Source: Neurospora crassa OR74A
Taxonomy: Eukaryota > Ascomycota > Sordariomycetes > Sordariales > Sordariaceae
Length of the DNA: 64,000 bases
Reading direction: 5' to 3'
Assembly: GCF_000182925.2 (NCBI RefSeq)
Contig: NC_026504.1
Coordinates: forward strand, 5,084,001-5,148,000
Positions 21,431 through 31,813 of the stretch are shown here, one piece after another. The notes beneath the pieces were generated by a model, which saw only the letters and a list, made by a program, of their open reading frames with translations, made no database searches and was not told the DNA's origin. Position 1 is the first letter of the stretch. Every line of letters begins with the position of its first letter. A program made the translations under genes and the position numbers.

Positions 21431-22905
21431 ATGATGGACACAATAGACTCCATCTCCTCCCAACCCACCGCCGCCGCCACCTCCACGTCTACCTCCACAT
21501 CCTCCAGCTCGGGCGTCAACCCGACCCCCTCACCCCAATCCCGCATCATAGACGACAAATCCCCGCTCTGCATCCCCTTCATCCTCTCCAAGATCGCCGA
21601 GTACAACGCCCTGCACGCAAACGAAGCGAACCCGCGTCCTTTCATCATCGGACTGAACGGCGTCCAGGGAGTAGGCAAGACGACGCTGGTCAAAGCCCTG
21701 GCCGAGACATTGCAGGAGAGGGAAGGACTGAATACGCTGGTTGTGTCGATTGACGATTTTTATCTGACGCATGAGGAACAACTGAAATTGGCGGAGGAGA
21801 ATAGTGATAACGCGTTGGTGCAGTATCGGGGGGAACCTGGTGAGTTTTTGGAATTTTCCTTCATATGTTCAATATCGGGTGAAGCTGGTGTCAGTGTGAA
21901 GACCAAGTGTCGGTCGTGCTGGGCAGAGCTGTGATGCGGTTCACCCCTGTGTCGTTTGTTTACTTTTTACCCCAACGAGACATGTGGACCCCCAGTAGAA
22001 TCGTGCAGTCTTTGCGGCCTTGTCAATGGCCTCGCCTTACCCGTCTCCCCATTCAGCCTTCTCTCTATCTCTTTCTTTTCCACTTGGACTGGCTCTTCCC
22101 CTCATATTCTTCATCTCTCCCACTTAATCCCCCTCCTGCTTTACGTACTGCCCACATGCCCCTTACCCCCCTTACCCCCCTTGATCCCCTCTCTTCTTCC
22201 CTCCCCCCCGAATAGGAACTTTCCCTTCCCTCCCACACCACCCTTTCACCTCAACCTCTTAAATTACTAACCTCTCCTTTCACCATAGGAACCCACGACA
22301 CCCCCCTCCTCCTCTCCTTTCTCTCCTCCATCATCTCCTCCCAACCCACGCACCTCCCCCTCTACGACAAATCCGCCCACCACGGCCTCGGCGACCGCCT
22401 CCCCGCTTCCACCTTCCCCGCCATCAACGACCCGAACCTCTCCGCCCCCCAACACCGCACCATCCGCGTTTTGCTCTTAGAAGGCTGGCTAACCGGCTTC
22501 CGCTCCCTTCCCCCCGGTACCATCTCCACCAAGTACTTGGACCTCAAATCCTACAAGACTTTATCGCACCATAAATTGGAACACCTCCTTTTCATTAACG
22601 AGCGACTGAAAGAATATGAGCCAGCGTGGGACCAGTTCGATGCCTTTATTCATATTGACGCGCAAGATTTGGAGTGGGTGTATGAGTGGCGGCTGGAGCA
22701 GGAGGAGCAGTTGCGCCGCGAAAAGGGGACGGGGATGAGCGCTGAGATGGTGCGCAAGTTTGTGGATGGGTATTTTCCTGCTTATGAGCTGTATGAGGAT
22801 GGGGTTAGGCAGGGGGTTTTTAAGGGGGACGAAGAGAAGAGGGGACGGCAGTTGAGGATGGTGGTGGGGAGGGATAGAGGGGTGGTGGAGCATATGGTTA
22901 TTTGA
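21431..22905 (+). CDS. P-loop kinase, TDA10 / D-glycerate 3-kinase-like
   Basis: Exon 21431-21839, intron 21840-22288 (449 nt, phase 1, branch CTAAC, acceptor CATAG), exon 22289-22905; 341 aa. A Ser/Thr/Pro-rich N-terminus (about 40 residues) precedes the kinase fold. Walker A is GVQGVGKTT (77-85), SIDDFYLTHEEQLKL follows, and the split codon rebuilds RGEPGTHD, a signature of yeast TDA10 and its plant glycerate-kinase relatives. LEGWLTGF is further downstream. The family phosphorylates glycerate in plants, while the role of the yeast member is not settled, so the substrate here is open. A second ATG directly follows the first. It is divergent from fox-2. Confidence 0.85.
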
Positions 22906-23444
22906 GGGATGGGAGGGATCGATGGAAAACTGGTTGTTGGTGTTACTGGTATGGTACTAGTTTGATTGATACCCGGATTGGAGGTTCGTGGCTTCCTGGG
23001 AGCGGGAGTGGTGGGTGTTTTTATAGGGTGGCGGGCACATCATCGTATAAGACGGGATATCATTCACCACCACTTCAAGACGATTCAAAGGTGCCAGCCA
23101 TGATTCTGGTTTTATATCAAAACATTATGTGACGTCAATCTCGCAGTGTCTTGAGCAGAGAGTAAATAATTACCTTGGAAGAAGAGTCCACATCGACGGT
23201 AAAAGCAGACATCCACGGCCAACCCAGCCTCGAACATTACACATCCTACAAAAAGGGGGTATTTATGTTCCTGTTCCTGTTCCTTCCCGTCCCTTTCTCA
23301 CACCTTTCCCATACCAAAACGCCATGCCAAAATAAAACCTACAAAGTATTAATCCCACAGGTCTGTCTATCTCGTCAAGTCAATTGACTTGCTACAATGA
23401 AACTAGCCCACCTCCTCAGCAGCAATCGATGACAACTGGAATGA
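22906..23444. other. Convergent 3' region
   Basis: 540 nt between the kinase gene and the minus-strand ECM11-like gene. It should contain both 3' UTRs. No gene is seen. Confidence 0.6.
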
Positions 23445-25679
23445 CTAATCCTCCAAATCCATCTCCTTCCCCTGCATCATCGTCTTTCCCTCCTCTTTCA
23501 AATTCTCCAGTGTCCGTCCAATCTTCTCAATCTTGCTCTTAACCGATCCCTGTCTCTCGGCGATCTCCACCTCAAACTCCTCCACCATCTTCCTCTTCGC
23601 CCTCCTCGCGTCCTTGATCCTCTTGACTACAGAGGTAAACTGGTCCAGGAACCAATCGCCCGCGTCGTCCCACTCGTCAATCTTCATGTGCGTAAAGAAC
23701 TCGGCTTGTTGAGCCGGAGGTTTGGTCTTGTAGTGTTGGAGTTTGTCTTCAAGGGTTGCGTCCGCTGGAGGACGGTCGTCTTGTTGGAGTTTGGTGGTGG
23801 CTTGAGCTTGTTGCTTAAGGGCCTCTTCTTGCGGGTCTTCGTCAAAGGACTGAGTGAGGAGAGTGGTATAGGGCATTTGGTAGAGTTGGGCATCGTCATA
23901 GTCGAGGGTGGAAAGGCGGCGCTTTTTGGCCTGTTCTAGGATGGGTAATGGAGAGGCGACGGCGGGCTTTGGTGGTTGCTGTGGTTTCTGAACTTCCTTC
24001 TCCTTTGCCCGGCGGCTGGTGGTTCGCGCCAGAGCAATCGAGGCATCTTTGAGTTGGGGAGGGAGTGGCTGCTGGCTCGGTATCTGCGACGGGCGAAGAT
24101 GGCGCGAGCCGGACGCTTTAGGTGTGACATTGCCGGGCGACGAGGCGTCGATATCAAAGCCACTGCTGCTGCTAGGGACAACAGCAGCTTGCGTGTTGTT
24201 AAAGTTGGGTGTGGGAAGCGGTGGTGCTTCGGACTCGACGGGGGTGAGGTCGTCAAAGACAGTGCTGCGCTGATGTTGGATCTCATGCTTGCGCTGGCGT
24301 TCGCGTTCGCGTCGTTCGGCCTCCTTGCGGATCCGTTCCTTCTCCCTTTCCTGTTCGCGCAGACGCTCGTGTTCACGCTCACGGCGTAGACGTTGTTCGA
24401 TTCGGCTCTTCTCCAGGTCCCCGCCGGCATCCGAGGACCTCCCTGGGGATTGCATGTCTGATGTGTATCCGCCCTGGCCACCTCTTACTGATCCTGCTTT
24501 CCTCGGGTCGCGGTGGGGGAGTCGTGCGCGCTGGAAGGCCCCAAGTTGTTTGGTGGGTGTCGAGTTGAAAGCTGCGCGATCACCCTCATATTCGTCCTCG
24601 ATCTTGATGGTTGGCTCCCGCTCCTTGGTGATAGCTTCGATGGTCTTGTTTAGGGCGACAGCATCGGGATCGTTGCGGCTTCGCGGGGCCTCAACCACGG
24701 TGAGGATACCACCTTCGCCGATAACAAATGGTAGGTTCTCATCGTGGTCGAGCGTGGGTCGTGCAGACTTGGGTTGTTGGGCGACGGCTGGATGTTGTGC
24801 CTGGGTGTTTGAGCGAGGAAATGCAGTGTCGCTGTAGTGGCGGCCCCGCACAAGCTGGGGGTGTTGAGCTCCGTTTACCTGGCGCTCGTGGGCACTTTCT
24901 GATCTTCCATCCCTGCTTTCATGGTCGCCAAATATGGACGCAACAGTTGAGTCCTCCCAGGCATTCGTCCGTTGGCCATTTTCGGGCGCCGAGGGTCTGC
25001 TTCGGTGCATTGGACGGGATGGGTGTCCCTGCGCAGGGAAGCTGACGGAGGAGGTAAGCTGGTGGCTGCCGCCGGGAGCAGAAGAGGTTGAATTGTTGCG
25101 ATCACCTCGCGACGCGGCTGCGGCAGCTCGTTGCTCTCTGGTGGGAGGCGTGTACACAGTCGGATTGAGCAGAGAGGGCGTCACGGGTTGGTTGGGCTGT
25201 CGAGGTGGCCCTGGAATCGAGGGCATGCGAGAGGGAGGCCGTGAAATGTGGGCGCCCAATTGAGAAGGTTCTCTGGGTCGCTGTGCGGTTCTTGCCGAGG
25301 AAGCGCGCCGTACCGTATCGGCCGTTCCTTCTGTTCGGACCGCATCTCTGGCGGCGGCGGCGGGTACCGGTCCTGCGGGGCCCACCTCGGCGGCGCTCGT
25401 GCCTTCCATCTTGAAGAACCCCGACATGGAAGCGGAGGGCGTCCCCGGTCTTCTTGGTACCCCGTTTCGTGCGGTGTTGCGCTCGGTACGGTCACGGCCG
25501 TTGCGATCGGTCCGGGTCGGAGTGCCGCGCCTGTTTGGTGTGTCTGGTGTCCTTGGTGTTCCTGGTGCTCCTGGAGTTGTCGGTGTGCCTGGATCGCTGA
25601 AATTCCCGTCCTTGGTGAACATGCTCAATCCCCGCAGGGATTTCCGACTTGTAAGCGGTTTGGACGACGACGACATCAT
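23445..25679 (-). CDS. ECM11-like coiled-coil protein, 744 aa
   Basis: Single open frame starting MMSSSSKPLTSRKSLRGLSM. The N-terminal half is disordered, with Gly/Thr/Pro repeats (PGTPTTPGAPGTPRTPDTP). A highly charged Arg/Glu helix spans about 422-470. The C-terminal about 130 residues are well ordered (EFFTHMKIDEWDDAGDWFLD, then a long amphipathic helix to the end). This C-terminal piece resembles the fungal ECM11 domain. Yeast Ecm11 is a meiotic protein of the synaptonemal complex central region. Assignment is from memory of the domain pattern, so a meiotic role is inference. It is divergent from nbp35, two kb away. Confidence 0.6.
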   Translation of the reverse strand: MMSSSSKPLTSRKSLRGLSMFTKDGNFSDPGTPTTPGAPGTPRTPDTPNRRGTPTRTDRNGRDRTERNTARNGVPRRPGTPSASMSGFFKMEGTSAAEVGPAGPVPAAAARDAVRTEGTADTVRRASSARTAQRPREPSQLGAHISRPPSRMPSIPGPPRQPNQPVTPSLLNPTVYTPPTREQRAAAAASRGDRNNSTSSAPGGSHQLTSSVSFPAQGHPSRPMHRSRPSAPENGQRTNAWEDSTVASIFGDHESRDGRSESAHERQVNGAQHPQLVRGRHYSDTAFPRSNTQAQHPAVAQQPKSARPTLDHDENLPFVIGEGGILTVVEAPRSRNDPDAVALNKTIEAITKEREPTIKIEDEYEGDRAAFNSTPTKQLGAFQRARLPHRDPRKAGSVRGGQGGYTSDMQSPGRSSDAGGDLEKSRIEQRLRREREHERLREQEREKERIRKEAERRERERQRKHEIQHQRSTVFDDLTPVESEAPPLPTPNFNNTQAAVVPSSSSGFDIDASSPGNVTPKASGSRHLRPSQIPSQQPLPPQLKDASIALARTTSRRAKEKEVQKPQQPPKPAVASPLPILEQAKKRRLSTLDYDDAQLYQMPYTTLLTQSFDEDPQEEALKQQAQATTKLQQDDRPPADATLEDKLQHYKTKPPAQQAEFFTHMKIDEWDDAGDWFLDQFTSVVKRIKDARRAKRKMVEEFEVEIAERQGSVKSKIEKIGRTLENLKEEGKTMMQGKEMDLED

Positions 25680-27705
25680 TTCTCTCTACCCCGGTGGCCT
25701 CGCTTTCGCAAGGCTGACCTGAACGTCGCAAGGAGAGCTGCTGCCGCTTCACTTGACTCGTTGTTACCTGCTGGATCGCGCTGCAATGTTACCACACTCG
25801 ACAATACGTGGGCGGCACCATAAGTAGTATGGCATCAACAGCAAAACAGAGCAGACAGACCTCCTCCGGCAGAGAGACGGGACAAGATGTGAGAAATCAC
25901 ACACACTCACTCACACACTAACACTCACACCCTTTAGCGAAAATCAAGCCGCGGTCGGGATTATTATCTTTTTTCGCAGCCGGCCATGGGCCATGGTTCC
26001 CCATTTGCTCCCCATAGGCCGCCCCATAGAGGCCATTGGGCTCGCGCCTCTCATTCGACGATGCGGTTGGGCTGGAAGCGAGTGGACACACAATCCGACC
26101 GTCCATGGAGACTTTTCGTGCTGCGACCTGCATCAGCGGCCATGCGCGGAGGTCAGGAGCGGAGGCGGTGCGGAGGCGCCGATATACTGGACTGGCGAAT
26201 GGTGTATTTCAAGGCCGTGACCCGCCCCGATTTGTCCTCACTCAGCACTAGCTCGGCGCGCTAGATTCGACATTTCCCAACCACGCGCCGTCTGTCCAGA
26301 ATTTGGAAGGTGGGTGACGGCCGTACTGCAGGGTCCATCTCTCACCCGAACCTGAGCTTGTGCAGCTTGGTCCCGGTTTATTCAGTCAACTCCTTCCCCC
26401 CGTAGGCCAATTCTGACTCTGATCTCTCATCGTTGGTACTTGGCAGAAAAGTGATGTAATGGCGCTAGACAAGAAAAAGAAACAAATGGAGCTGCCTGGG
26501 CCGCCTCGGCGCTGGACTTGTCCATCTGTCTACGGTAGGTATTTGCCTCCGAAGGTTACGGCACGCTCACATATCATCTGTGGCCAACTGGAGCAAATGG
26601 TCCATCCACCAGTTTGTTGGCTGTTGGCTGTTGGATCATCAAGGTATCATGGTGTACGCAGTAGTGGTGCTCGATACCACTCCAGATCTTTGATAGCATC
26701 CAATCACACGTTGAGCGCATCTGATATTCGATCTGTTCAGGACACAAGAACGCCGCTTCACCAGTGGATAACGAAAGCCTTGCCCAACGACGGCCAGGTA
26801 CCGGCGGAGTCAGTTCCAGGCCCGAACCGCAAGTCCACTTGATGAAGTCGGGATGTCCTGGCTGTCTCGGGGCAAGGCTCTCAGCCCTAAACTCTTTGAG
26901 GATCTCTAGGGGGGATAGCATGATTGATATCATCTAGTATACGAAAGGTATAGAGATCAAATGGCTATCAAAGCTGTTGAGAGAACAGTATGGATGATAT
27001 GGTTCCGGTCAAAGCCAACCTTCTATCTTATATAGTGTAAATGCAAATTATGGGACGGGGCTAAAGCGGCACGCGACCTGTCATCCGGCCGAGCTACTGT
27101 ACAGTGCTAACGAGGGGGGGGTGTCTTCAACTTGTCTTCACAGCGACATTGTATGATTTCCATACTATTTGTGTTCTTCAAGCCATGAAGATGGACCACG
27201 ATCTTCACATTCTTCTTTTCTTGTAACCAACTCTGAAACCCCATGCCGAACGAAAGGTCCAACAAAAGCTTCAACGAGGCGAGCAAGGACAGTCCTGTTC
27301 CGCGATCGGTGGAGGCAGGATTCCGGGTAGGTGTCCCGTGTTAGCGGCCCCGCCTTGCCGCGAAAATCGGAGGCAAGCAACGTCCATGTAATGTATGTAG
27401 TGCAGTGTACCTCCGTGCACGATAAGATAAGCCCCGCCGCCAAAAGTCGAGTGGAGTGGAGGGGAGGCGAATGGCGTTGACTCTATAGACCAATTCTAAG
27501 CCCGATTTCTAAGCAGCTGTTAAATCATCATTCTTCCTATATCGACGACAAACCCAATACCATGGATATCTAACTATACATCTACAACGACCAGCTCGCC
27601 GACTACAACGACACCTACCTACAGTCACATTCACGATATACCAACATACACCCAAAACCAACATCGTTGCGCGACCGACCTAGCTCCGCTAGCCAAATCT
27701 TCAAA
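25680..27705. other. Divergent intergenic region, ECM11-like / nbp35
   Basis: Two kb with no supported gene. A CACACTCACTCACACACTAACACTCACAC-like CA-rich stretch lies near 25900-25930, in the ECM11-like gene's upstream region. The C/A-rich 27560-27700 looks like the nbp35 leader. Confidence 0.55.
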
Positions 27706-28740
27706 ATGGCTCCCTCCCTCGAGGCCGAGCCCGAGTCCGTCGCCTCCGTCCTCGCCAACCCTCAAAAGCCCCAACTCGTCGCTCCCGAACCCGAACACTG
27801 TCCTGGCCCCGAATCCCAACAAGCCGGCACCGCCGACTCCTGCGCCGGGTGTCCGAACCAAGCCATCTGCGCCACCGCACCCAAAGGTCCCGACCCCGAC
27901 ATCCCTTTGATCACCGCGCGTCTATCGGGCGTCAAGCACAAGATCTTGATCCTCTCCGGAAAGGGCGGCGTCGGCAAGTCCACATTCACCAGTCTACTAG
28001 CGCACGCCTTTGCGACGAATGCCGAACAAACTGTGGGCGTAATGGATACCGATATCTGCGGCCCTTCCATACCGAAAATGTTGGGCGTAGAGGGTGAGAC
28101 GATTCATGTGTCCAGCACGGGCTGGAGTCCAGCATGGGCAATGGATAATCTAGCTGTCATGAGCATCCAGTTCATGCTGCCGAACCGCGACGACGCGATT
28201 ATTTGGCGCGGGCCCAAGAAAAACGGGCTGATCAAGCAGTTTCTGAAGGATGTGGAATGGGGCGATTTGGACTTCCTGCTGGTGGATACGCCGCCCGGCA
28301 CGTCGGATGAGCACTTGAGCGTGAACACGTACCTGAAAAAGAGCGGGATTGATGGCGCTGTGATGGTTACCACGCCGCAGGAAGTGTCCCTGTTGGATGT
28401 CAGGAAGGAGATTGATTTTTGCCGGAAGGCGGGGATCAAGGTGTTGGGACTGGTGGAGAATATGAGCGGGTTTGTGTGCCCCAAGTGCACGCACGAGAGC
28501 GAGATCTTTAAGGCAACGACAGGTGGCGGGAGGAAGCTTGCGGAGGAGATGGGGATTGCGTTTTTGGGGAGCGTGCCGCTTGATCCGAGGATTGGCATGG
28601 CGTGCGATTATGGCGAGAGCTTCTTTGATAGCTTCCCGGATAGCCCGGCGTGTAGGGCCTTGAAGGGGGTGGTCAAGGGGCTGGCGACGGAGATGGGATT
28701 GGATCCGGAGGTCGTGATGCCGGAGGAGGATGACGCTTGA
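27706..28740 (+). CDS. nbp35: Cytosolic Fe-S cluster assembly factor NBP35
   Basis: Intronless, 344 aa. The ATG at 27706 (AAAATGGCT) is chosen over an in-frame start 13 codons upstream, which is not ATG. The N-terminal cluster motif C32-x13-C46-x2-C49-x5-C55 is exactly that of Nbp35 and binds the stable 4Fe-4S cluster. The deviant Walker [10 protein letters not shown] spans 85-93. The C-terminal C258-PK-C261 bridges the labile cluster between subunits. [10 protein letters not shown] is the family nucleotide-site motif. With Cfd1 it forms the scaffold of the cytosolic iron-sulphur assembly (CIA) pathway. It converges with the GMF gene, 287 nt between stops. Confidence 0.95.
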   Translation: MAPSLEAEPESVASVLANPQKPQLVAPEPEHCPGPESQQAGTADSCAGCPNQAICATAPKGPDPDIPLITARLSGVKHKILILSGKGGVGKSTFTSLLAHAFATNAEQTVGVMDTDICGPSIPKMLGVEGETIHVSSTGWSPAWAMDNLAVMSIQFMLPNRDDAIIWRGPKKNGLIKQFLKDVEWGDLDFLLVDTPPGTSDEHLSVNTYLKKSGIDGAVMVTTPQEVSLLDVRKEIDFCRKAGIKVLGLVENMSGFVCPKCTHESEIFKATTGGGRKLAEEMGIAFLGSVPLDPRIGMACDYGESFFDSFPDSPACRALKGVVKGLATEMGLDPEVVMPEEDDA

Positions 28741-29027
28741 GCGAAGTAATGGCCATAGCATGGGCGGAGTTCAGGGACTGCTTTTTGGCTTTGTAAGGCT
28801 GGGATATCACGGCGTTTATATAACGAGAAGATCATGAATGATCCAGAATCTGGCTGTACTTTGCCTTCCATTCCAAATGGCCTCCCTTTGCTTGTTCCTC
28901 GTCCCAGTTGCCAGCTCTGTGTGAAAGCTCACGCCGGGCCCTGTTGGTCGCTCTGGAGACCAACCTTTGTGCCCGTCCGTCCATCCATAATAAGGCTGTC
29001 AGCTCGGCGCCCTTTACTGCCACACGT

Positions 29028-29803
29028 CTAAGCAGCCCCAAGCTTGGCCGGAATCTCTTCCAGCTCCTCCGGCGACTCGATATCGATAATCTTAGTCACC
29101 TCGCTCGTGTTGCGCATCAGCTCCTTGGCACCCGCGTACAACATGCGCATTGCGCTGTTGCATGTCGAGGGCATGTAGTAGAGCATAACGTAGGGCACCG
29201 ATAGTCGGCCGGAGGGCTGTTCCACGCCATTGTCAGTCGCAGTTCTCATCTGTTCCATTACACCCAGCCATTCTTCGAGAAGACCAGGTGGATATATATG
29301 TTTGACGAGCAGGGCGACGAGTAGGGCGGCTTACAAGAGTTAGGGGATAACTCAACAACACAAATCTCGGACTGTGATCGGGCAGGTCATCGCCGATTTC
29401 CTCGAGGGTCTTGTATACAACTTTGTCGTCGTCTTGCTTGATCTCTTTGGTTGTCTTATCGATCAGGTCTGTTTTGCGCGATACACCTATTAGTTTTTTC
29501 TGACCTGCTGTACCGATAGCCAGAGATAGGGTCCGGGGGGGGATAACGGGAACATACATACAGATGACGGCCTGGGGGTCGTTGGAGCGCGAAGTCCCAA
29601 GGCGGAACTTGCGCAGGTGGTCTTTGGTTTCTTGGGAGAAAGTGTAGAGTCTTGCTTCGGAGGCCTGGCATTTTCGGCATCAGCTATGGTTCTTGAGAAT
29701 CTCGAGAAGCTGCTTTCTTTCAAGAGCTTAGAAGCTGGAGAGAGGAGCTGGTGGTGTGGATGGATCGGATGTTGCGATAGGTAGGAAAGCGGCGGCGCAC
29801 CAT
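29028..29803 (-). CDS. Glia maturation factor (GMF/Aim7) ADF-homology protein
   Basis: Four exons: 29803-29801 (ATG only), 29664-29562, 29468-29335, 29216-29028; introns of 136, 93 and 118 nt; 142 aa, the usual GMF size. Splicing gives M-ASEARLYTFSQETKDHLRK, then KTTKEIKQDDDKVVYKTLEE, then PRFVLLSYPLTL joined to PSGRLSVPYVMLYY, then MRMLYAGAKELM. This matches the GMF pattern of the cofilin superfamily. GMF binds the Arp2/3 complex and promotes debranching of actin networks at endocytic sites. The first donor (ATG|GTGCGC) is not ideal; it is chosen because no other upstream ATG restores the conserved N-terminus. Its start is 593 nt from the divergent MoaB-like gene. Confidence 0.85.
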
Positions 29804-30396
29804 TGTGAAGAGCTGTTTTCGGGTCGGTCGAACACGCAAGATTCGGACGGCAAGAAGAAGGAAGTGGTCGCGAGGGAAATCGAAGGGGAACAGGCAATGT
29901 CGCAAAGCTTTGGGATAGTAGCAAAAGAGTTGAAGCTCGAAAAGATGTCGCATTGAGCTGTCATGTACAAGACACCGCCCTCGTCCAGGCTCCCGTCCCA
30001 GGGACGCAAGTCGGCCCCGCATGGCATCACTGCCAAGTCCACAGCTCAACTGCTGAGGTATCTGCCCCGTAGCGTAAGCTGTTATCGATTCCTCACTGAT
30101 GGCGGGGCTGTCCCGGCCATTAGCCCGCGGAAGCTTAACAGCTTGACCCGCTAAAACGGAGCGGGGAAGGCGCCGCCTAGCCTCCTTCCCTGGGCGGGGA
30201 TCATGTTAATGGACGGCGATGGCAGGCACCAGTGCCGCGACCACGCATCGGGCAAGACAAGCCGGAGACCCGATCTCATTCCCATTGTGGTTGTGATCTT
30301 GCAGTGGACTTCCCTCTCAATCCTCTCTTCTGTTATTTCAACCTCAAAAATCTGTTTTGTCTTACAAGACAAACTTCTCCTGGACTTAAAACCTTC
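29804..30396. promoter_or_regulatory. Bidirectional promoter, GMF / MoaB-like gene
   Basis: 593 nt between two divergent start codons, too short for another gene, so it probably serves both. No known site was recognised. Confidence 0.6.
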
Positions 30397-31813
30397 ATGT
30401 TCTCTCGTTTATCCCAGATTGCTCGGCACTTGTTACGGCCAGCGATAACGTCATTTGTTGCCCCATCAACATCAGCTCCGCGCCGGACTTCAACAGCATT
30501 CTTCAACAGCATTATGGGTTCAACAGTCACGGCAGATGAGCGCAATGCGCGGACTATCCATACAGCAGCGTGTTTGATTATCGGTGATGAGGTTTTGGGT
30601 GGAAAGGCAGGTCCAGTCAAGACGTGCTAGTAGGGTGATAGCCGAAAATGAGACTAACAGCTGTTCTCTGTTGTTGTGTAGACCAAAGATGTGAGTCGAG
30701 AACTCGTAAATTTTTGCCCTGACGCGCCAATGCTGACTTACTACAGACTAATTCCAACTACATGGCAAAATGGTGCTTCAACCTGGGAATCGTGAGCTCC
30801 AGCCATCCACTCTAAAGTCCCGAGAAGAACCAAGCTCACTGTAGATGCCCCATATCAGAATCTCAAGAGGATTGAAGTCATCGCCGACGACGAAGATGAA
30901 ATTGTCGAGGCTGTCCGCCGTATGAGTGACCGTTATGACTTTGTAGTCACCAGGTACTACCAACACCGAGTTTTCTTCGAGTGTCCAGGACACATCATTG
31001 ACCTCATTGAACAATAGCGGAGGCATCGGCCCCACCCACGATGACATTACCTACCAATCGATAGCCAAAGCCTTCGGTTTGCCTCTCAAGCTGAACGAAG
31101 AGGCTTTTAAACTCATGAAGAAGCTTTCTGTTCCTCGCAAGGGCGAGCCACCGTTCAACTGGGACGAGCCCTCGCCCGTTCTCACCGCAAAGCTCCGTAT
31201 GGTGGAGCTACCGACAGACGTCAACAGAGACCTGGCGAAGCAGTTCCTCTTTCCTTGCAAGGAACTTTGGGTGCCAGTTGCGGTGGTTAATGGGAATGTG
31301 CACATCTTGCCGGGCGTGCCTAGGTTGTGTATGTTTCCTTTTCCGATCCCCATGGAATATCGAAGCAGTGTCGAGGAAGATTATTGAAAGCGAACGCTAA
31401 CGAAATGCTCCACAGTCGAGAAACTCCTAGACGGCCTCAAGCCTTCCATCCAACCGCGCCTAGTCGATCCCGACGGCAAGGGTATTACCAGAGTTACCAT
31501 CTCCACGCCACTCCCTGAGAGCGCTATTGCCGCTTACCTCACCGAGCTGGCAGCAAGAGTTGAACCCAAGGGCGTCAAGGTTGGAAGCTACCCCCGATGG
31601 GGGGAGAAGCATAACACAGTTACCCTTGTTGGAAAGTAAGTCTCAAACCCTCTATCGCACCTTTTCCCTTGCGCCTCGGACAATGAAGCGCGTCAGCTAA
31701 CCATCCCTGTCTACAGAGACAAAGACTTCCTCAACTCCATCGCCCCCGAAGTCAGCCACTACGTCAAAGGCCAGATCGTGACTACCGAAAGCGACGATGA
31801 CACTAGTAGTTAG
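30397..31813 (+). CDS. MoaB/Mog (molybdopterin-binding-like) domain protein
   Basis: Seven exons: 30397-30606, 30682-30690, 30747-30791, 30859-30953, 31018-31328, 31416-31635, 31717-31813; 328 aa. The domain reads [37 protein letters not shown], then YDFVVT-S-GGIGPTHDD (residues 120-129), the conserved ligand loop of MoaB/Mog and of the N-terminal part of human FAD synthase. The first intron begins GC (AAG|GCAGGT) with a strong CTAAC branch and encloses a 9-nt exon coding TKD with the next intron. The first 39 residues are Arg/Ser/Ala-rich without acids (MFSRLSQIARHLLRPAITSF), like a mitochondrial presequence, and end before an internal Met40. Substrate is unknown. Confidence 0.85.

Noticed and set aside
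25248-25823. 191-codon plus-strand frame opposite the ECM11-like gene
   Set aside because: Arg/Gly/Ser-rich shadow of the disordered N-terminal codons of the real minus-strand gene.
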